From contig CAIXDS010000240.1 of the NCBI GenBank assembly GCA_903918195.1, positions 1 through 58,524 on the forward strand: 58,524 nucleotides of DNA, in the 5' to 3' direction. Below the pieces are notes generated by a model. It saw nothing but the letters and a program-made list of their open reading frames with translations, was not told the DNA's origin and searched no databases. Position numbers and translations under genes: made by a program. This DNA comes from an uncultured Acetobacteraceae bacterium. Its GTDB lineage: Bacteria > Pseudomonadota > Alphaproteobacteria > Acetobacterales > Acetobacteraceae. Shown here in pieces: positions 48,901-56,209 of this stretch (position 1 is its first letter; every line of letters begins with the position of its first letter).

Positions 48901-50290
48901 CGTCGGCTATGACAACGGGAGCGGCTCGATCGACTATTCCCAACCCACCACAACAACCAACGCGAGGGGCAGCTTCACGCTCACGGGTGGAAGCGGGCCG
49001 TTCGTTCTGACCGGTGGTACCGACAGCGCGACCGGTCTGGCGTTCACCGGAACTCTGGAAGCACCTGCCGGCTCGACCGTGCTGTCTCCCTTGACCACGC
49101 TTGTCGAAGCGGTCGTCGAGGAAAATGGAGACTCCAGCGTCGCCGGCATCGCGGCGGCCAACGCGTCCGTCGTCGAGGCGCTTGGCCTTCCCACGGGCAC
49201 TGATCTGACCACGCTCGATGCCGAAGCCGGAACGCTGGCCGGTAGCACGGCCGCGACACAGGCCCTTGAAGCCGGGTCGGCGTTGCAGGACGTGATCTCC
49301 CTGATTGCGGCCGCCGGGGGAAATACCGGCGCGGCACTCACGACCCTGGCAGCCACAGTGAAATCCGGCGGCGCACTCGACCTGACCGGCCAGGCGACGA
49401 TCACCGCGGCTGCGATCACAGCCGGTCTCGACACGACAGCAGCGGCAAGCATCGCCAATATCGTGTCCACGACCGCTGCCGCGCTTGACGCGCAGTTGCA
49501 GAACGCCACCACGCCGATGGAAATCTTCAACGATGTGACGGGTGCAAGTATCGCCCAGCAGGGTGACGCCGTCGCTGCCATATCGGCGGCAACAGCTGCG
49601 GGCGATGACAGCGCCTATACCGCTGCCTCCACTGATTACACAACGAACCTCACCGCCACGCTGGCGGTTGATGACGCAACAGCGGTCAGCAACGACCCGG
49701 TTTGCTTCTGCCCCGGCACGTTGATCCGCACACCGGAGGGTGAAGTCCCGGTGGAAACACTTGCGCGCGGCGATCTCGTGCTGACGAGCGAAGGCCTGGC
49801 AAAATGCGTGACCTGGATCGGACGGCAGACGGTCTCGACACGATTCGCCGATCCGTTGCGGGTGCTGCCAATCCGCATTCGCGCTGGTGCGCTTGATGAA
49901 AACGTACCGTCGCGCGATCTGCTGCTATCGCCCGACCACGCGGTGCTCGTTGGCGACATCCTCTTTCAAGCCGGCGTGTTGGTGAACGGGCACTCGATCA
50001 TACGCGAGGCGAACGTCCCCGTGACGTTTACCTACTACCACGTCGAACTGGACGATCACTCGTTAATCCTCGCTGAAAGCACTCCAGCGGAAACATTCAT
50101 CGACAATGTTGAGCGCCTTGCTTTTGATAACTGGGAGGAGCACGAAGCTTTCTACCCGGACGGAAAGCCGATCAGCGAGATGGCGTATCCACGCGCGAAA
50201 GCCTACCGGCAAGTGCCGATGAGGCTCCGAGGACAACTCGCCGCACGAGGCGCTTTGCTTTATGGTAACGCCGTTAACAGGGCCGCCTAA
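39932..50290 (+). CDS. Giant (3452-residue) beta-strand repeat adhesin-like protein with C-terminal Hint domain
   Basis: An N-terminal DWTGSGDGSTWNDPKNW motif opens a long series of 20-25-residue autotransporter-like beta repeats (patterns such as VTISDGAQVTDSG and LTVGGGGAGTVTV, residues to about 1150). Three cadherin-like modules follow (about 1155-1520, each with ITGDLADVNADLASL or similar), then more repeats and two 260-residue near-copies (about 2210-2730). A linker (about 2880-3250) leads to a Hint_2-type domain from Cys3258 (CFCPGTLIRTPEGE) with His3336 in SPDHAVL. ATG 39932 follows GGAG at 39919-39922. There is no signal peptide, so type I-like export is inferred. A surface adhesin or matrix protein is most likely, with possible self-processing at Cys3258. 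The Hint part is about 60 percent or more identical by eye to that of the protein at 23176. Confidence 0.9.
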   Translation: MPSDTYDWTGSGDGSTWNDPKNWNDITTNNPSGFPEPNDYAYFYTTASLNGTTGNAQSIILYANSNISNSTLNAQQYILFYANGNILNSTLNAQWLDIAANVSVSGGSIKLQNSGYNALTIAYDGNSTLTLTGGATVTADSGDPVIAAVTVGATAGETGTLNINDGSSLTTTTGDDIAIDGTAFVNITNNAKFIAISTGNYFTLTLGRDVSGQAIVSVTSGAQLIANTGGGLGIGGAGSELTVSAGGTLTVDATDIGYGPVASWSGSLTITGAGSTGSDTGVMVVGANGDGSVTVSQGGALSIGSDNNLADTDSVYLGIDAGGSGTMNVTDSHTNVTVNGQVDDGLAGTGYLMLQSGASMTTGDATGGTAEGIDIGNDAGGSGTFIVQGSGTKLTNVGQIVVGEYGTGTFTIADGAQVTTSINANLQTSGFDVASGQGSTGTVTITGAGTSLSATDIDLDSLGAATVTISDGAQVTDSGDFTLDPQNGGNVDVTLTGANTLLSVGGAVYVGGSGTGTATLNIQDGATLDAPPDLIIAQNAAPTAQNPPTDPDTGFRLDAIQVINVNGATGATLHANQIIVGQAGNGALIVAGGTIIADDTLTIGDKAGSQGQFLLDGTNSSLESQDVTVGSAGKGLLSIGNGNEATTDGDATVGAEADGSGFVTVGDASGSSTGGADWSISGSLTVGGGGAGTVTVTPASSLSVGGNLVVGDQAGSKGHLTFTGGSLSMPGGTITVGNQGSGSLLFQTGATLSGGTTLHVPSVVLGAVLGSSGSMTVTGLGTSIEIDDLTVGEAGTGSLSVTSDATLVVDGMADVGADAIGATQKLTLDSGGTMSVTGDLTLGTAAIASVSIKGGAQLAGDSNVVLGDEAGGAAGLVTVSGTSAGATNHIPSGLGYGLTLTIGDHGIGKLTISGGGLVAPTPGGTGEIDVAAEQGSQGTVTLSGSGSALKGKTLYLGGTTSAAGGLGKLSIGSGASVTISGAAYLWNRASATVSGGHFAVGLLTIAKGASVSGNGTLSGSITDNGILTASGGLLDVVGSLSGSGSVNINSGATLELANSADGVTIHFKGTGDTLQLDDSANVTSTISGFTAGDTIELAGLTATSAEDTSGTLDVYDGTSLVASFALSGNYEGANFDVSKNSTGTAITLDPSQPPGLPVVTSSPLAVSVPATIAGEAGTAVPVAGLAVNDSATGATITVELLTATGLLAATTGATGGGGTITTAADGTGLVITGSLDQVNADLSTVTYTSSATGADAIQAIATDSAGNSDEDTTNITASGQSLTLALPGAETLTALVSSPITGIGITDTLSAGAELTVTISDTTGALAADENGASTVTGTGTATLVITGDLADVNADLASLSYTGASTGVAATETDTIVVSVDDGAGGTANGTIAVTVDRASDQTPFIEAPASETVPSSAPASIAGVSLVVADSTGKTFTVTLSDTSGTLSVGQDGASVVTGAGSTKLTITGDLADVNADLASLTYAGALSALGSDTISIAVADSFGLTESTSIAVTAQTVVFPAGTDTVNGAHSVGQIDVAGTVTFAGAVTVTGIPGDDRAVVVDGGGDAIFGAGASLTTTGSVVVGESGSGTLVLSDGATAHLSGATSTGPADALDIGTGGSVTLEGLGTSLTTDGGITINGGSATLSIMDGAIVTALSDEAGGAGAAISISGALVLVQGSEAALNATSSDITVGAAGVFEVQAGGDASVASLSVSGSAVPDEDGSVSVDGTLDVANAITVDGGALQIDGTVNAASIDITDGGTLSYYGGNVGAPIVVDGGMFDDDLLGNASNTVSGVTLTGGTDNVNRYGTAKINVTFATGADATLVTETSYLAQISAFALGDTIDLTDVSYNSSDTATLNSGNLLSITKKTGGDYKIQLDPSQNFAGLNFVLNDDGADRVDLRLTGQLALTYTWAQPTDGSFDDAGAWTPTGGPPGPEQTAVFGAGTYTVNGSGTAGQIDVDGNITFTGAIAALGNTSGSDALVVDQQGSLTLDGGASVTVGDGANAVQVVIGDAGSGALTLAAGAKFIFYGPFVIGNLAGSTGIVTINGGIIDVGTYLSSDNLIVGDQGSAGLYVEANSSVAIAGDIDIAANTTGSGTLNVVDSTLSGYGLAVGGTADQSGGQGAILVSNGSIDVSDVTIWGSGTITMHGGFLSAGTISVQAGGLISGSGTISAGTITDNGTISIDPNTALVINGANIAGTGSIAIGAGGTLVLGPNISLASIGAMTFASGSTLDLYHETLTTAQLLALDTGAASLILDQGTTLTNTGATLNVGAGTTLGTVTLDGTIVGGTIVDAGSGLIGKYGTLSGVTVQGTLDLSAASNDLGVTGGITLEGANGTGPGTVNLTGAGSGLDLYSSVTLNNATINIGNNSSVYSGENGAPAVLTLGSSLSVVQAAGGATLQDAGNTGDGIVNDGSIAAAVSGGYFYINGNSFTNNGRISVANGDQFNIDSRNFINTGTIVIGAGGTLVVGDNTSLTNSGTVIFASGSAFGFYYETLTTAQLLTDAQVLGFDESNASLILGQGTTLTNTGATLNVGVGTTFGTVALQGTIVGGTIADAGGGLIGNSATLSGVTYQGTLDLNASNANLTIIDGITLAGAGDTGAGTVNLTGSYSHLNIDGTTTLNDATINIGNNGAVYSTENGAAAVLTLGSSLSIVQAADGASLQDGGNAGDGIVNDGSITAAVSGGYFYILGASFINNGSISISNGDALEIGSSNFTNTGIIGVSGGRLDIASGTTFTNTGTIDAAGGTLTLNSTLGGTGRLQIEAGATLELASGAEAGSNTIAFDGRGATLEIGDSDMPTGTIAGFAATDTIDLANVSYASGVQANLLARNVLEITETGAGTFDLQLDPAQNFSGTTFSLVADEFGGTDITTAIPPVVTLAPSPTAVNSQPAILGTAAPGLGTDGLSVALIADADFATGSTLVLNDGTLLYTPGVITTANAGPDIISYSVTDTVTGAVTTEMQTVTLGTFSGVAEDGYIIGGTVGYDNGSGSIDYSQPTTTTNARGSFTLTGGSGPFVLTGGTDSATGLAFTGTLEAPAGSTVLSPLTTLVEAVVEENGDSSVAGIAAANASVVEALGLPTGTDLTTLDAEAGTLAGSTAATQALEAGSALQDVISLIAAAGGNTGAALTTLAATVKSGGALDLTGQATITAAAITAGLDTTAAASIANIVSTTAAALDAQLQNATTPMEIFNDVTGASIAQQGDAVAAISAATAAGDDSAYTAASTDYTTNLTATLAVDDATAVSNDPVCFCPGTLIRTPEGEVPVETLARGDLVLTSEGLAKCVTWIGRQTVSTRFADPLRVLPIRIRAGALDENVPSRDLLLSPDHAVLVGDILFQAGVLVNGHSIIREANVPVTFTYYHVELDDHSLILAESTPAETFIDNVERLAFDNWEEHEAFYPDGKPISEMAYPRAKAYRQVPMRLRGQLAARGALLYGNAVNRAA
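43402..44500 (+). repeat. Three cadherin-like modules in the giant protein
   Basis: Three consecutive units of about 110-120 residues end in LVITGSLDQVNADLSTVTYT, LVITGDLADVNADLASLSYT and LTITGDLADVNADLASLTYA. The same module type appears at the start of the window (residues up to 80 of the partial protein). Confidence 0.75.
46559..48118 (+). repeat. Large direct duplication (about 260-residue units) in the giant gene
   Basis: The bases ATCGGGGCAGGTGGCACGCT occur at 46559 and again at 47330. From there the two units run in parallel (ETLTTAQLL, GTTLTNTGATLNVG, GTIVGGTI, AVLTLGSSLS, GDGIVNDGSI, AVSGGYFYI). The offset is 771 bp at the start and 789 bp later, owing to an 18-bp difference after TTAQLL. 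Confidence 0.85.
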
Positions 50291-50331
50291 TATTGCTGTT
50301 CAGAGATGGCGAGTCAGGGCGCGCAGTACCG

Positions 50332-50378
50332 TCCAGAATATTGCATGGGGCTTGTCAAGCCCCATGCAATATTCTGGA
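50332..50378. terminator. Perfect 23-bp inverted repeat with 1-nt centre, probable bidirectional terminator
   Basis: The arm at 50332-50354 (starting TCCAGAATATTGC) is the exact reverse complement of 50356-50378, with a single T at 50355. It sits in the 105-bp gap between the convergent giant gene (ending 50290) and chemoreceptor gene (ending 50396). No T-run follows, so ordinary rho-independent termination is not certain. Confidence 0.6.
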
Positions 50379-50395
50379 TGATTTCTTCACTCCAT

Positions 50396-52480
50396 CTAAG
50401 CGGCACGGGCTTCGAGGAGAAAGGACTCAACCCGCCGCTTGAGATCGGCCGCTTGCCCCGCCAAAGCATCCGCCGCCGTACGCACCCGCGCCGCCGCATC
50501 GTCGGCCCGGCCGGCAACCTTCCGCAGCGTGCCGGCTTCGGTCGATGCCGATTCCACTGCGCCGGCGACGCCGGCGACGTTGCGGGAAATCTCCTGCGTC
50601 GCCGCCGCCTGCTGCTCGACCGCGGCGGCGATGCCGACGGCCACGCTATCAACCTCGGCCACCACGGTGCCGATCTCGCAGATGGCCTTCGATGTCCGCT
50701 CGCCGGCGGCGCGCACGGCGGCGACGTGGTTGCCGATCTCGCCGGTGGCGCGCGCAGTCTGGGCGGCCAACTGCTTCACCTCGGCGGCGACTACGGAAAA
50801 TCCCTTGCCGGCCTCGCCCGCCCGTGCCGCCTCGATGGTGGCGTTCAACGCCAGCAGGTTGGTCTGCCCGGCGATGGCGGCGATCAGCTCGACCACCGCG
50901 CCGATCCGCCCCGCCGCGTCGGTCAGCGCCTGCAAGGTTTCGTCGGTGCGCCCGGTCACGGCCACCGCGTGCTGCACGATGGCGGCGCAGTCGGTCGCGC
51001 GCCGGCCGATTTCGATGACGGAGGCCGAGAGTTGCTCGGCGCCGGCGGCGGCGGCGTTGCTGTTGCCGGCCGCCGTGTGGGTCCGCTCGGCCAGGCCGTC
51101 AGCGCCGCGGCTGGTCAGGTCGGCGGCGCCTTTCATCTCGCCGGCGGTCTGGTCGAGACTGGCGGCGGCGGCGACGGCGTTGAGCATTGCCTCGGCATCG
51201 GCGGAGAAACGGGCGAGTGCCGCCGCCAGGGCCTCGCCACGGTACAGCCGGTCCTGTTGCGCGGCGGCTTCGGCGGCGGCGGCGGCGGCCTCGCGCAGCC
51301 CGTCGCGGCATTGCCCGATGGCCGCGGCCATGGCGGCAACCTCGGCGGCACAGCGCCCGGTCGGCAGGGCGAAGCCGTAGTCGTGGCAGGCCAGGCGATG
51401 CAAAGCCGCGCCGAGTTGGCCGAGCGGGAGAAACACGCGCCGCCTTGTGGCGATCGCCGCGGCGATCGCGCAGAGCAGGCCGAGCAGGGTCATGGCGGCG
51501 TCCAGTCCGACCTCCCGCCAGGCCGTGGTGACGTCGGCGCGGGCGCTTTCGGCCGCCAGGACAAGCGGCAGCTCGGCCATCACCATCAGCGGGCGCATCC
51601 CCGCCACGATCGTCTGGTCCATCTCCTCGACGCCAACGGGCGGGGGCTGGCCAGCGTCCAAAGCCGCTTCGACGCGTGTGCGCAGGGCGATCAGCCGGCC
51701 GAAATAGACCTCCTGCGCGGCATCAAAGGCGGCCTGCAGGCCCGGCGCCGGATGCTCGCCAAGGGTTGTGTGGACGAGGCGCCAGGACGAATCGACCACT
51801 GCGCGGAGCCCGGCCATCTTTTGCCGCAGGTCCGGGGTGATACGACCCTCCCGCACTGTCGTTGCGATCAGCAGGCGCTCCCGCCCGGCGGCATCACGGG
51901 CCGAATAGGCAGCGTCCTTGACCGCCGCCATGATCGCCCCTTCGTGGCTGGCGCGGCGCACCGCGCCGGTCAGCGTGGCCACGACCGATTCCAGGGGATC
52001 CACCAGGGCGGTGGACACTGCATAGAAGGTTCGGGCCATGTCGGCCGGCCGCGCCTGCAGCGACTGGCGCAGAGCGAGGTTGGCGGCCTGCCGGGCGCTG
52101 GCGAGACCGGAGCGGGCGGCATCGAGCCCGGCCACCGCCGCGCCGCAGGCCTGGTGGACGCAGGCGGACAGCAGCCGGTCGAGCGCGCTGTCCAGCGCAG
52201 CAACATTGCCGCTGGACTTTGCCATCTCCGTCTCGGTTGCCGGCGCGGGCGCCGCCAGCGCAATCGGCAGCGCGCCACGCTCGTTGCGCGCCGCCTGCAG
52301 GGCGGCAAAGGCGTCCTGCGCCGCCTCGACAACCCCGATCGTGCCGGCTGCCTGGCGCAGGCGCAGCACCGCCTGGACGGCTTCGTGCAGGTTGGCCGCC
52401 AGCAGCAGCAGACCGAGGCCGCCAAGCCCGGCATACAGGATGGCGCGGACAGACCAGCTGGCCTTCGATGATGTGCGCAT
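50396..52480 (-). CDS. Methyl-accepting chemotaxis protein
   Basis: 694 residues: TM1 (about 12-32), a mostly helical periplasmic region of about 280 residues that begins with [17 protein letters not shown], reminiscent of nitrate-sensing (NIT) domains, TM2 (about 320-340), a HAMP-like linker and the cytoplasmic signalling domain. The conserved hairpin tip is clear ([20 protein letters not shown], then [17 protein letters not shown]). No C-terminal pentapeptide for CheR/CheB binding is seen. The protein is very Ala-rich. It is not close to other chemotaxis genes. The ligand is uncertain. Confidence 0.9.
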   Translation of the reverse strand: MRTSSKASWSVRAILYAGLGGLGLLLLAANLHEAVQAVLRLRQAAGTIGVVEAAQDAFAALQAARNERGALPIALAAPAPATETEMAKSSGNVAALDSALDRLLSACVHQACGAAVAGLDAARSGLASARQAANLALRQSLQARPADMARTFYAVSTALVDPLESVVATLTGAVRRASHEGAIMAAVKDAAYSARDAAGRERLLIATTVREGRITPDLRQKMAGLRAVVDSSWRLVHTTLGEHPAPGLQAAFDAAQEVYFGRLIALRTRVEAALDAGQPPPVGVEEMDQTIVAGMRPLMVMAELPLVLAAESARADVTTAWREVGLDAAMTLLGLLCAIAAAIATRRRVFLPLGQLGAALHRLACHDYGFALPTGRCAAEVAAMAAAIGQCRDGLREAAAAAAEAAAQQDRLYRGEALAAALARFSADAEAMLNAVAAAASLDQTAGEMKGAADLTSRGADGLAERTHTAAGNSNAAAAGAEQLSASVIEIGRRATDCAAIVQHAVAVTGRTDETLQALTDAAGRIGAVVELIAAIAGQTNLLALNATIEAARAGEAGKGFSVVAAEVKQLAAQTARATGEIGNHVAAVRAAGERTSKAICEIGTVVAEVDSVAVGIAAAVEQQAAATQEISRNVAGVAGAVESASTEAGTLRKVAGRADDAAARVRTAADALAGQAADLKRRVESFLLEARAA

Positions 52481-52780
52481 ACAGCCTCGCCCGCAGCGTC
52501 GGAAACTGACAGCGGAACGACGCCGCCGGTGACGCGATCGTCACGGCAGGATAATATCCTGGGTCGGATTAATGACCGCTATACAGCCGCTCAGTTCATC
52601 GTGACAAATCAGCCGCCCAAAGCTGAGAAAGGCAGCCATTGACTGCGACAACGTGGCCTGCAACGTGCCGTCTCGGCGGTCTTGCCGAAGACGTGGGCCT
52701 TTCCGAGGCTGCGGTGCGTGAACGGTTCGAAACGGCCGATGAGTGCGGAACGCCGCATTTCCATACGGCCTGCCGTGGCG
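52481..52780. other. Intergenic region between chemoreceptor and HlyD gene
   Basis: The 300 bp contain GTGACG-CGAT-CGTCAC (52529-52544), a 6-bp inverted repeat about 50 bp upstream of the chemoreceptor start codon, which could be an operator or leader hairpin. A short plus-strand frame (52639-52833) resembles a helix-turn-helix end (VGLSEAAVRERFE) but is too short to call. Confidence 0.35.
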
Positions 52781-53719
52781 TCAGAACAGATTGGCCTTCA
52801 GCCAATGCAGCAGAAACCAGGCATCCGAGCTGACGCCCTCGGGGGTGTCGAGGTTGACCGTGCAGGTCATGCCCGCGGCGATCTCGATGTCCGGCGGGAC
52901 CCAGTCGATGTGAACGTGCACCGGAATGCGCTGGGCCAGACGGACCCAGGTGAACACGGGATTGACGTTGACCAGCCCGCCCGCGCCGGCATCGCCGTTC
53001 TGATCCGCGATGCCGCGCGTCAGGGTTTCGACGTGCCCTTTGAGCGGCCGGTCGTAGCCCATCAACTGGATGAAAACCGGGGCGCCGGTCCTGACCCGCG
53101 AGAGCTTGGTCTCCTCGAAATAGGCGGCGATCCAGAACGAGTCCTTGTCCACCACCACCACAGAGGTCTTGCCGGCATCAACATAGTCGCCAACGCGCAA
53201 TCTGAGATTGGTGACATAGCCGTTGACCGGGGAGCGGATCACCGTCTTCGCAAGATTGAGGCGCGCCAGCCTGGCCTGCGCCAGCGATTCGCCGTAGTTG
53301 GCGGCAGCGATGGCGGTCATGGCGGAATATTGTTCCTTCTCCTCTGCCGAGGTCGTCAGGTCGGTCAGCCGGGCGCGGCGCTCGCTTCTGGCCTGGGCCA
53401 ACCGCAGATCCTGCCTGCGGCTTTCGGAGACGGCGTCGGCCTGGGCCACGGCGAGAGCGAAGCGTTCGGGGTCGATGACATAAAGGACGTCGCCCTGGTG
53501 GACCATCTGGTTGTCGCTGACCTTGATGTCGATCACCGGCCCGGAGATTTCCGGGGCGATAGCAACGGTTTCGACCCGCACCCGGCCGTCACGGGTCCAG
53601 GGGGCCATCACGTAATGGTGCCACAGGCCGGCGATCAGATCGGCCGCGACCAGCAGGACGGTCAGGGTGATGGCAACGCGCAGGAACTGGCGAAGCAGGA
53701 GTATGGCGGGATGGTTCAA
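52781..53719 (-). CDS. HlyD-family periplasmic adaptor (AaeA-like)
   Basis: 312 residues: an N-terminal anchor (VAITLTVLLVAADLIAGLW), barrel-sandwich halves (IAPEISGPVIDIKVSDNQMV and TVIRSPVNGYVTNLRLRVGD) around a helical hairpin, and a beta barrel ending in IEIAAGMTCTVNLDTPEGV. The best start is TTG 53719, which overlaps the DUF1656 stop as TTGA; the frame upstream of it is antisense-like filler over the DUF1656 gene. With the FUSC pump and DUF1656 it should form an inner-membrane exporter for aromatic or other hydrophobic acids, as in AaeXAB of E. coli. Confidence 0.88.
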   Translation of the reverse strand: MNHPAILLLRQFLRVAITLTVLLVAADLIAGLWHHYVMAPWTRDGRVRVETVAIAPEISGPVIDIKVSDNQMVHQGDVLYVIDPERFALAVAQADAVSESRRQDLRLAQARSERRARLTDLTTSAEEKEQYSAMTAIAAANYGESLAQARLARLNLAKTVIRSPVNGYVTNLRLRVGDYVDAGKTSVVVVDKDSFWIAAYFEETKLSRVRTGAPVFIQLMGYDRPLKGHVETLTRGIADQNGDAGAGGLVNVNPVFTWVRLAQRIPVHVHIDWVPPDIEIAAGMTCTVNLDTPEGVSSDAWFLLHWLKANLF

Positions 53720-53910
53720 CGCAGCGAGACGACGAGGGAAAGGATCACGCCGAACAGGGCGATTTCGAACAAAGCGGGGTGCCAGACGAAGGACAACACG
53801 CCCAGGCGGGCCAGCAACCATCGGCAGGGCAGAAACACCAGGGTCGCCAACATCAGATACAGAACGATCGGCGCCACATAAATACCGGTCAGGTCGATTT
53901 CCCTCAGCAT
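53716..53910 (-). CDS. DUF1656 small membrane protein (AaeX-like)
   Basis: 64 residues with two membrane helices (GIYVAPIVLYLMLATLVFL and FEIALFGVILSLVVSL) and the family start MLREIDLTGIYVAP. Members always accompany FUSC/HlyD exporters. ATG 53910 overlaps the FUSC stop (53904) by 7 bp, and its own stop overlaps the TTG start of the HlyD gene. Confidence 0.92.
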   Translation of the reverse strand: MLREIDLTGIYVAPIVLYLMLATLVFLPCRWLLARLGVLSFVWHPALFEIALFGVILSLVVSLR

Positions 53911-56042
53911 GGCTGGCTCCGCGCCGATTGGTTGGTTTCGGTCTGGAAGAAACGGCGGTTGCGGCCAACCAGTACCGCGACTTCCATCAGCGAGGCGGCA
54001 ACGCGGGCCAATGCCGGGGCGATCGCGGTGCGCTCGGTGACCGCAAGATCCAGCAGGCGTTCGGCCGAACTCCGAAGGGCACGAACCGCTGCCGTCGGCG
54101 CATTGGCCAACTGGCCCAGGGCCTGCCGCGACGGCGCCATCGCTGCCGTGACCAGCGTGTCATCGGCGAAATCGGTCAGCAACCGGCGGACGCGGATGAT
54201 TTCGCGGCCGATGCGCAGGGACGCGAATCCACCGCGCACCAGCCAGTCCTGCTGCAATTCGGCGACGCGCATACGGGCGATCAGTTGCAGCAGGCGATCG
54301 TGCATGCGGGTTTCCCACTCGACCGGCATCACCGCGTGGCGGCTGGCCAGCAGCGCCTGGATATCGCGGCGCATGCTGCGCACAATGGCGCGCACATGGC
54401 GGTGCGGATTGCTGGGAAGAACCAGACGAAAGACGATCATCGTCAGGATCGCTCCGGCGATCGTGGGCAGGGCCATGTTGAGGTAGAGGTTGGCATCGTA
54501 GACCATGGGATTGGTGGGGGCGAGCAGGGTCAGGAAGAACACGCAAATGCCGACGCCGAGGAGGGGGGCCTTCGGATTGGCCGCCAGCATGGCGCCCAGA
54601 AAAAGGCACGGCGCCAGCACCAGGCACAGGCCGGCGAAGCTGTCGGTCAACGGCAGCAGATACAGCAGGCAAACCCATCCCATCACGATTGCTGCCGTGC
54701 AACCCTTGATGAAATCGACGGAGTCCCTTTCCGGATAGTCGCGCAGGGCCAGCAGGCCGGCATTGGGAACCACCATGGTCACCATCATCCAGCCATAGGG
54801 CCAGCCCGAGAGAATCCAAATCGCACCGGCAATCCACACCGCAAGCGCGGCGCGCACGCCATTGATCAGGCCGGCCCGCCAGTCGAGATGGAAGCCGAGG
54901 CGATTCGGATGGCGGATGAGGCCGGTCGCGTTGTCGGCAAGGGCGATCGGGCGGCCGGCTCGCAAGACGATCATTCCGGCGAGACCGACGCGCAGCTCGT
55001 CGAGCAATTCGGCCAGGCGGTCATGCGCCACCAGCAAGGCCAGGTCGGTCGGGTCCAGACCGGCGGCAACGCGCTCACCCAGCGCGAAGAGTCGATGGTA
55101 CACCTCGGCCAGACGGGCGGCGGCGGCGCGTGGCTCGGCGATATCGAGGCCGGCATCTATGTTCGATAACAGGGTCAGGCTGTCGGCCACGATAGGCGCC
55201 AGCTCGTTGCCTGCGCGTGTCCCCTGACCGGTCTCGCCGGCACGGCGCAGCGCATCATGGACGGAAGCGCCGGCAGCCAGCACCCCGAACATGGCCGCCA
55301 GGGAGACCCGCATTGTATCGCGCAAAGGCGCAACCTCGGCGGTTTCCGTGGCGGCGAATTCCACCAGGGCATCAAGGCCGGAAATTTCACCGGCCAGTCG
55401 CCGCCGCAAGACCCGCATGCGGCCGCCCTCATCGCCCGCCAGCGCCAGACGTACATAGTCGTTGAGGCCGTGCATACAGGCGCGCAGGTTGGCGTGCAGC
55501 CCGCGTGCGGCAGACCGCGAGGTCAGCAGGGCGGCCACCAGCGCCGAACAGACAATGCCGATGGTAACAACCGACACACGACTGGCCACCAGATCGAACA
55601 TGGTCTGCGGCGCGTCGACGCCGGGCATGGTGATCAGCACGACCGTGTAGCCGGCCAGGACGGTCCCGTAGGAGCGGAAATTGCGCAACAGGGTCGATCC
55701 GAAGCTGCACAGCCCCATCCACAGGCTGAGGCCGAGCATGAACAATTCGGGGATTTGCGCGAACAACCCCATCAGCAGGATCGCCACCAGGCTCCCGGCC
55801 AGCGTGCCGGCGAACCGGCTTAGGCTTTTTGCCAGCACCATGCCATGCACCGGGTGGGCGACGATCAGAACGGTGACGGCGGCCGAATATGGATTGTTGA
55901 GTTCCAGCGCATAGGCGATGCCGAGCGCCGCCAGGGCCGCCAGCGTGGTGCGGGCGGCATGCGCCAGGTTGGGCGGCAGGGCGAACGTGGACAGATGCCC
56001 GACGATCGCGCGCCGCAACGCCATCGTGGCCGCGCCGCTCAT
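53904..56042 (-). CDS. FUSC-family inner-membrane exporter (AaeB-like)
   Basis: 712 residues from ATG 56042 (GGAG 10 bases upstream); the frame is open to 56144, but the extra sequence is not conserved-looking. Two blocks of about five or six membrane helices (about 30-190 and 385-525) are separated by cytoplasmic helical regions, the standard FUSC layout. Typical parts are NNPYSAAVTVLIVAHPVHGM and SGWPYGWMMVTMVVPNAGLL. It exports aromatic carboxylic acids or related compounds with the HlyD adaptor. The gene order here is FUSC, DUF1656, HlyD, whereas E. coli has aaeX, aaeA, aaeB. The LysR gene at 57510 may regulate it. Confidence 0.9.
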   Translation of the reverse strand: MSGAATMALRRAIVGHLSTFALPPNLAHAARTTLAALAALGIAYALELNNPYSAAVTVLIVAHPVHGMVLAKSLSRFAGTLAGSLVAILLMGLFAQIPELFMLGLSLWMGLCSFGSTLLRNFRSYGTVLAGYTVVLITMPGVDAPQTMFDLVASRVSVVTIGIVCSALVAALLTSRSAARGLHANLRACMHGLNDYVRLALAGDEGGRMRVLRRRLAGEISGLDALVEFAATETAEVAPLRDTMRVSLAAMFGVLAAGASVHDALRRAGETGQGTRAGNELAPIVADSLTLLSNIDAGLDIAEPRAAAARLAEVYHRLFALGERVAAGLDPTDLALLVAHDRLAELLDELRVGLAGMIVLRAGRPIALADNATGLIRHPNRLGFHLDWRAGLINGVRAALAVWIAGAIWILSGWPYGWMMVTMVVPNAGLLALRDYPERDSVDFIKGCTAAIVMGWVCLLYLLPLTDSFAGLCLVLAPCLFLGAMLAANPKAPLLGVGICVFFLTLLAPTNPMVYDANLYLNMALPTIAGAILTMIVFRLVLPSNPHRHVRAIVRSMRRDIQALLASRHAVMPVEWETRMHDRLLQLIARMRVAELQQDWLVRGGFASLRIGREIIRVRRLLTDFADDTLVTAAMAPSRQALGQLANAPTAAVRALRSSAERLLDLAVTERTAIAPALARVAASLMEVAVLVGRNRRFFQTETNQSARSQPC

Positions 56043-56111
56043 GGTCTCTGTGCTCCGGTGATGCCAGCGCCCGATTGCGGGCTGCAGCATAAATGGCCGG
56101 GTTCCCCCCGC

Positions 56112-56141
56112 ACCCCCTTTTACGAACGGGGTCAAGGGGGT
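56112..56141. promoter_or_regulatory. Inverted repeat upstream of the FUSC gene
   Basis: ACCCCCTT (56112-56119) and AAGGGGGT (56134-56141) form a perfect 8-bp stem around 14 bases, about 70 bp upstream of the FUSC start codon. It could be a leader hairpin or operator. Confidence 0.3.
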
Positions 56142-56164
56142 CACTGCCGCGTCGCGCTGAGGGC

Positions 56165-56209
56165 GCGCGCTCTGCGCGCGGGGCGCCGAAGGCGCGCTCT
56201 GCGCGCGGG
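56165..56209. repeat. Two 18-bp hairpin-forming direct repeats
   Basis: GCGCGCTCTGCGCGCGGG occurs at 56165-56182 and 56192-56209 (27-bp period). Each copy folds as GCGCGC-TCT-GCGCGC. They lie between the FUSC gene and the small secreted-protein gene. Confidence 0.6.

Noticed and set aside
40297..49959. Many long minus-strand open frames inside the giant gene (for example 41356-42315, 43787-44740, 47471-48490)
   Set aside because: They mirror the low-complexity Gly/Thr/Ala repeat codons of the plus-strand gene, have no domains and no ribosome binding sites, and overlap a clearly coding frame.
52639..52833. A short frame with a helix-turn-helix-like stretch
   Set aside because: Only about 60 codons, overlapping the HlyD gene end, and lacking both ends of any DNA-binding family.
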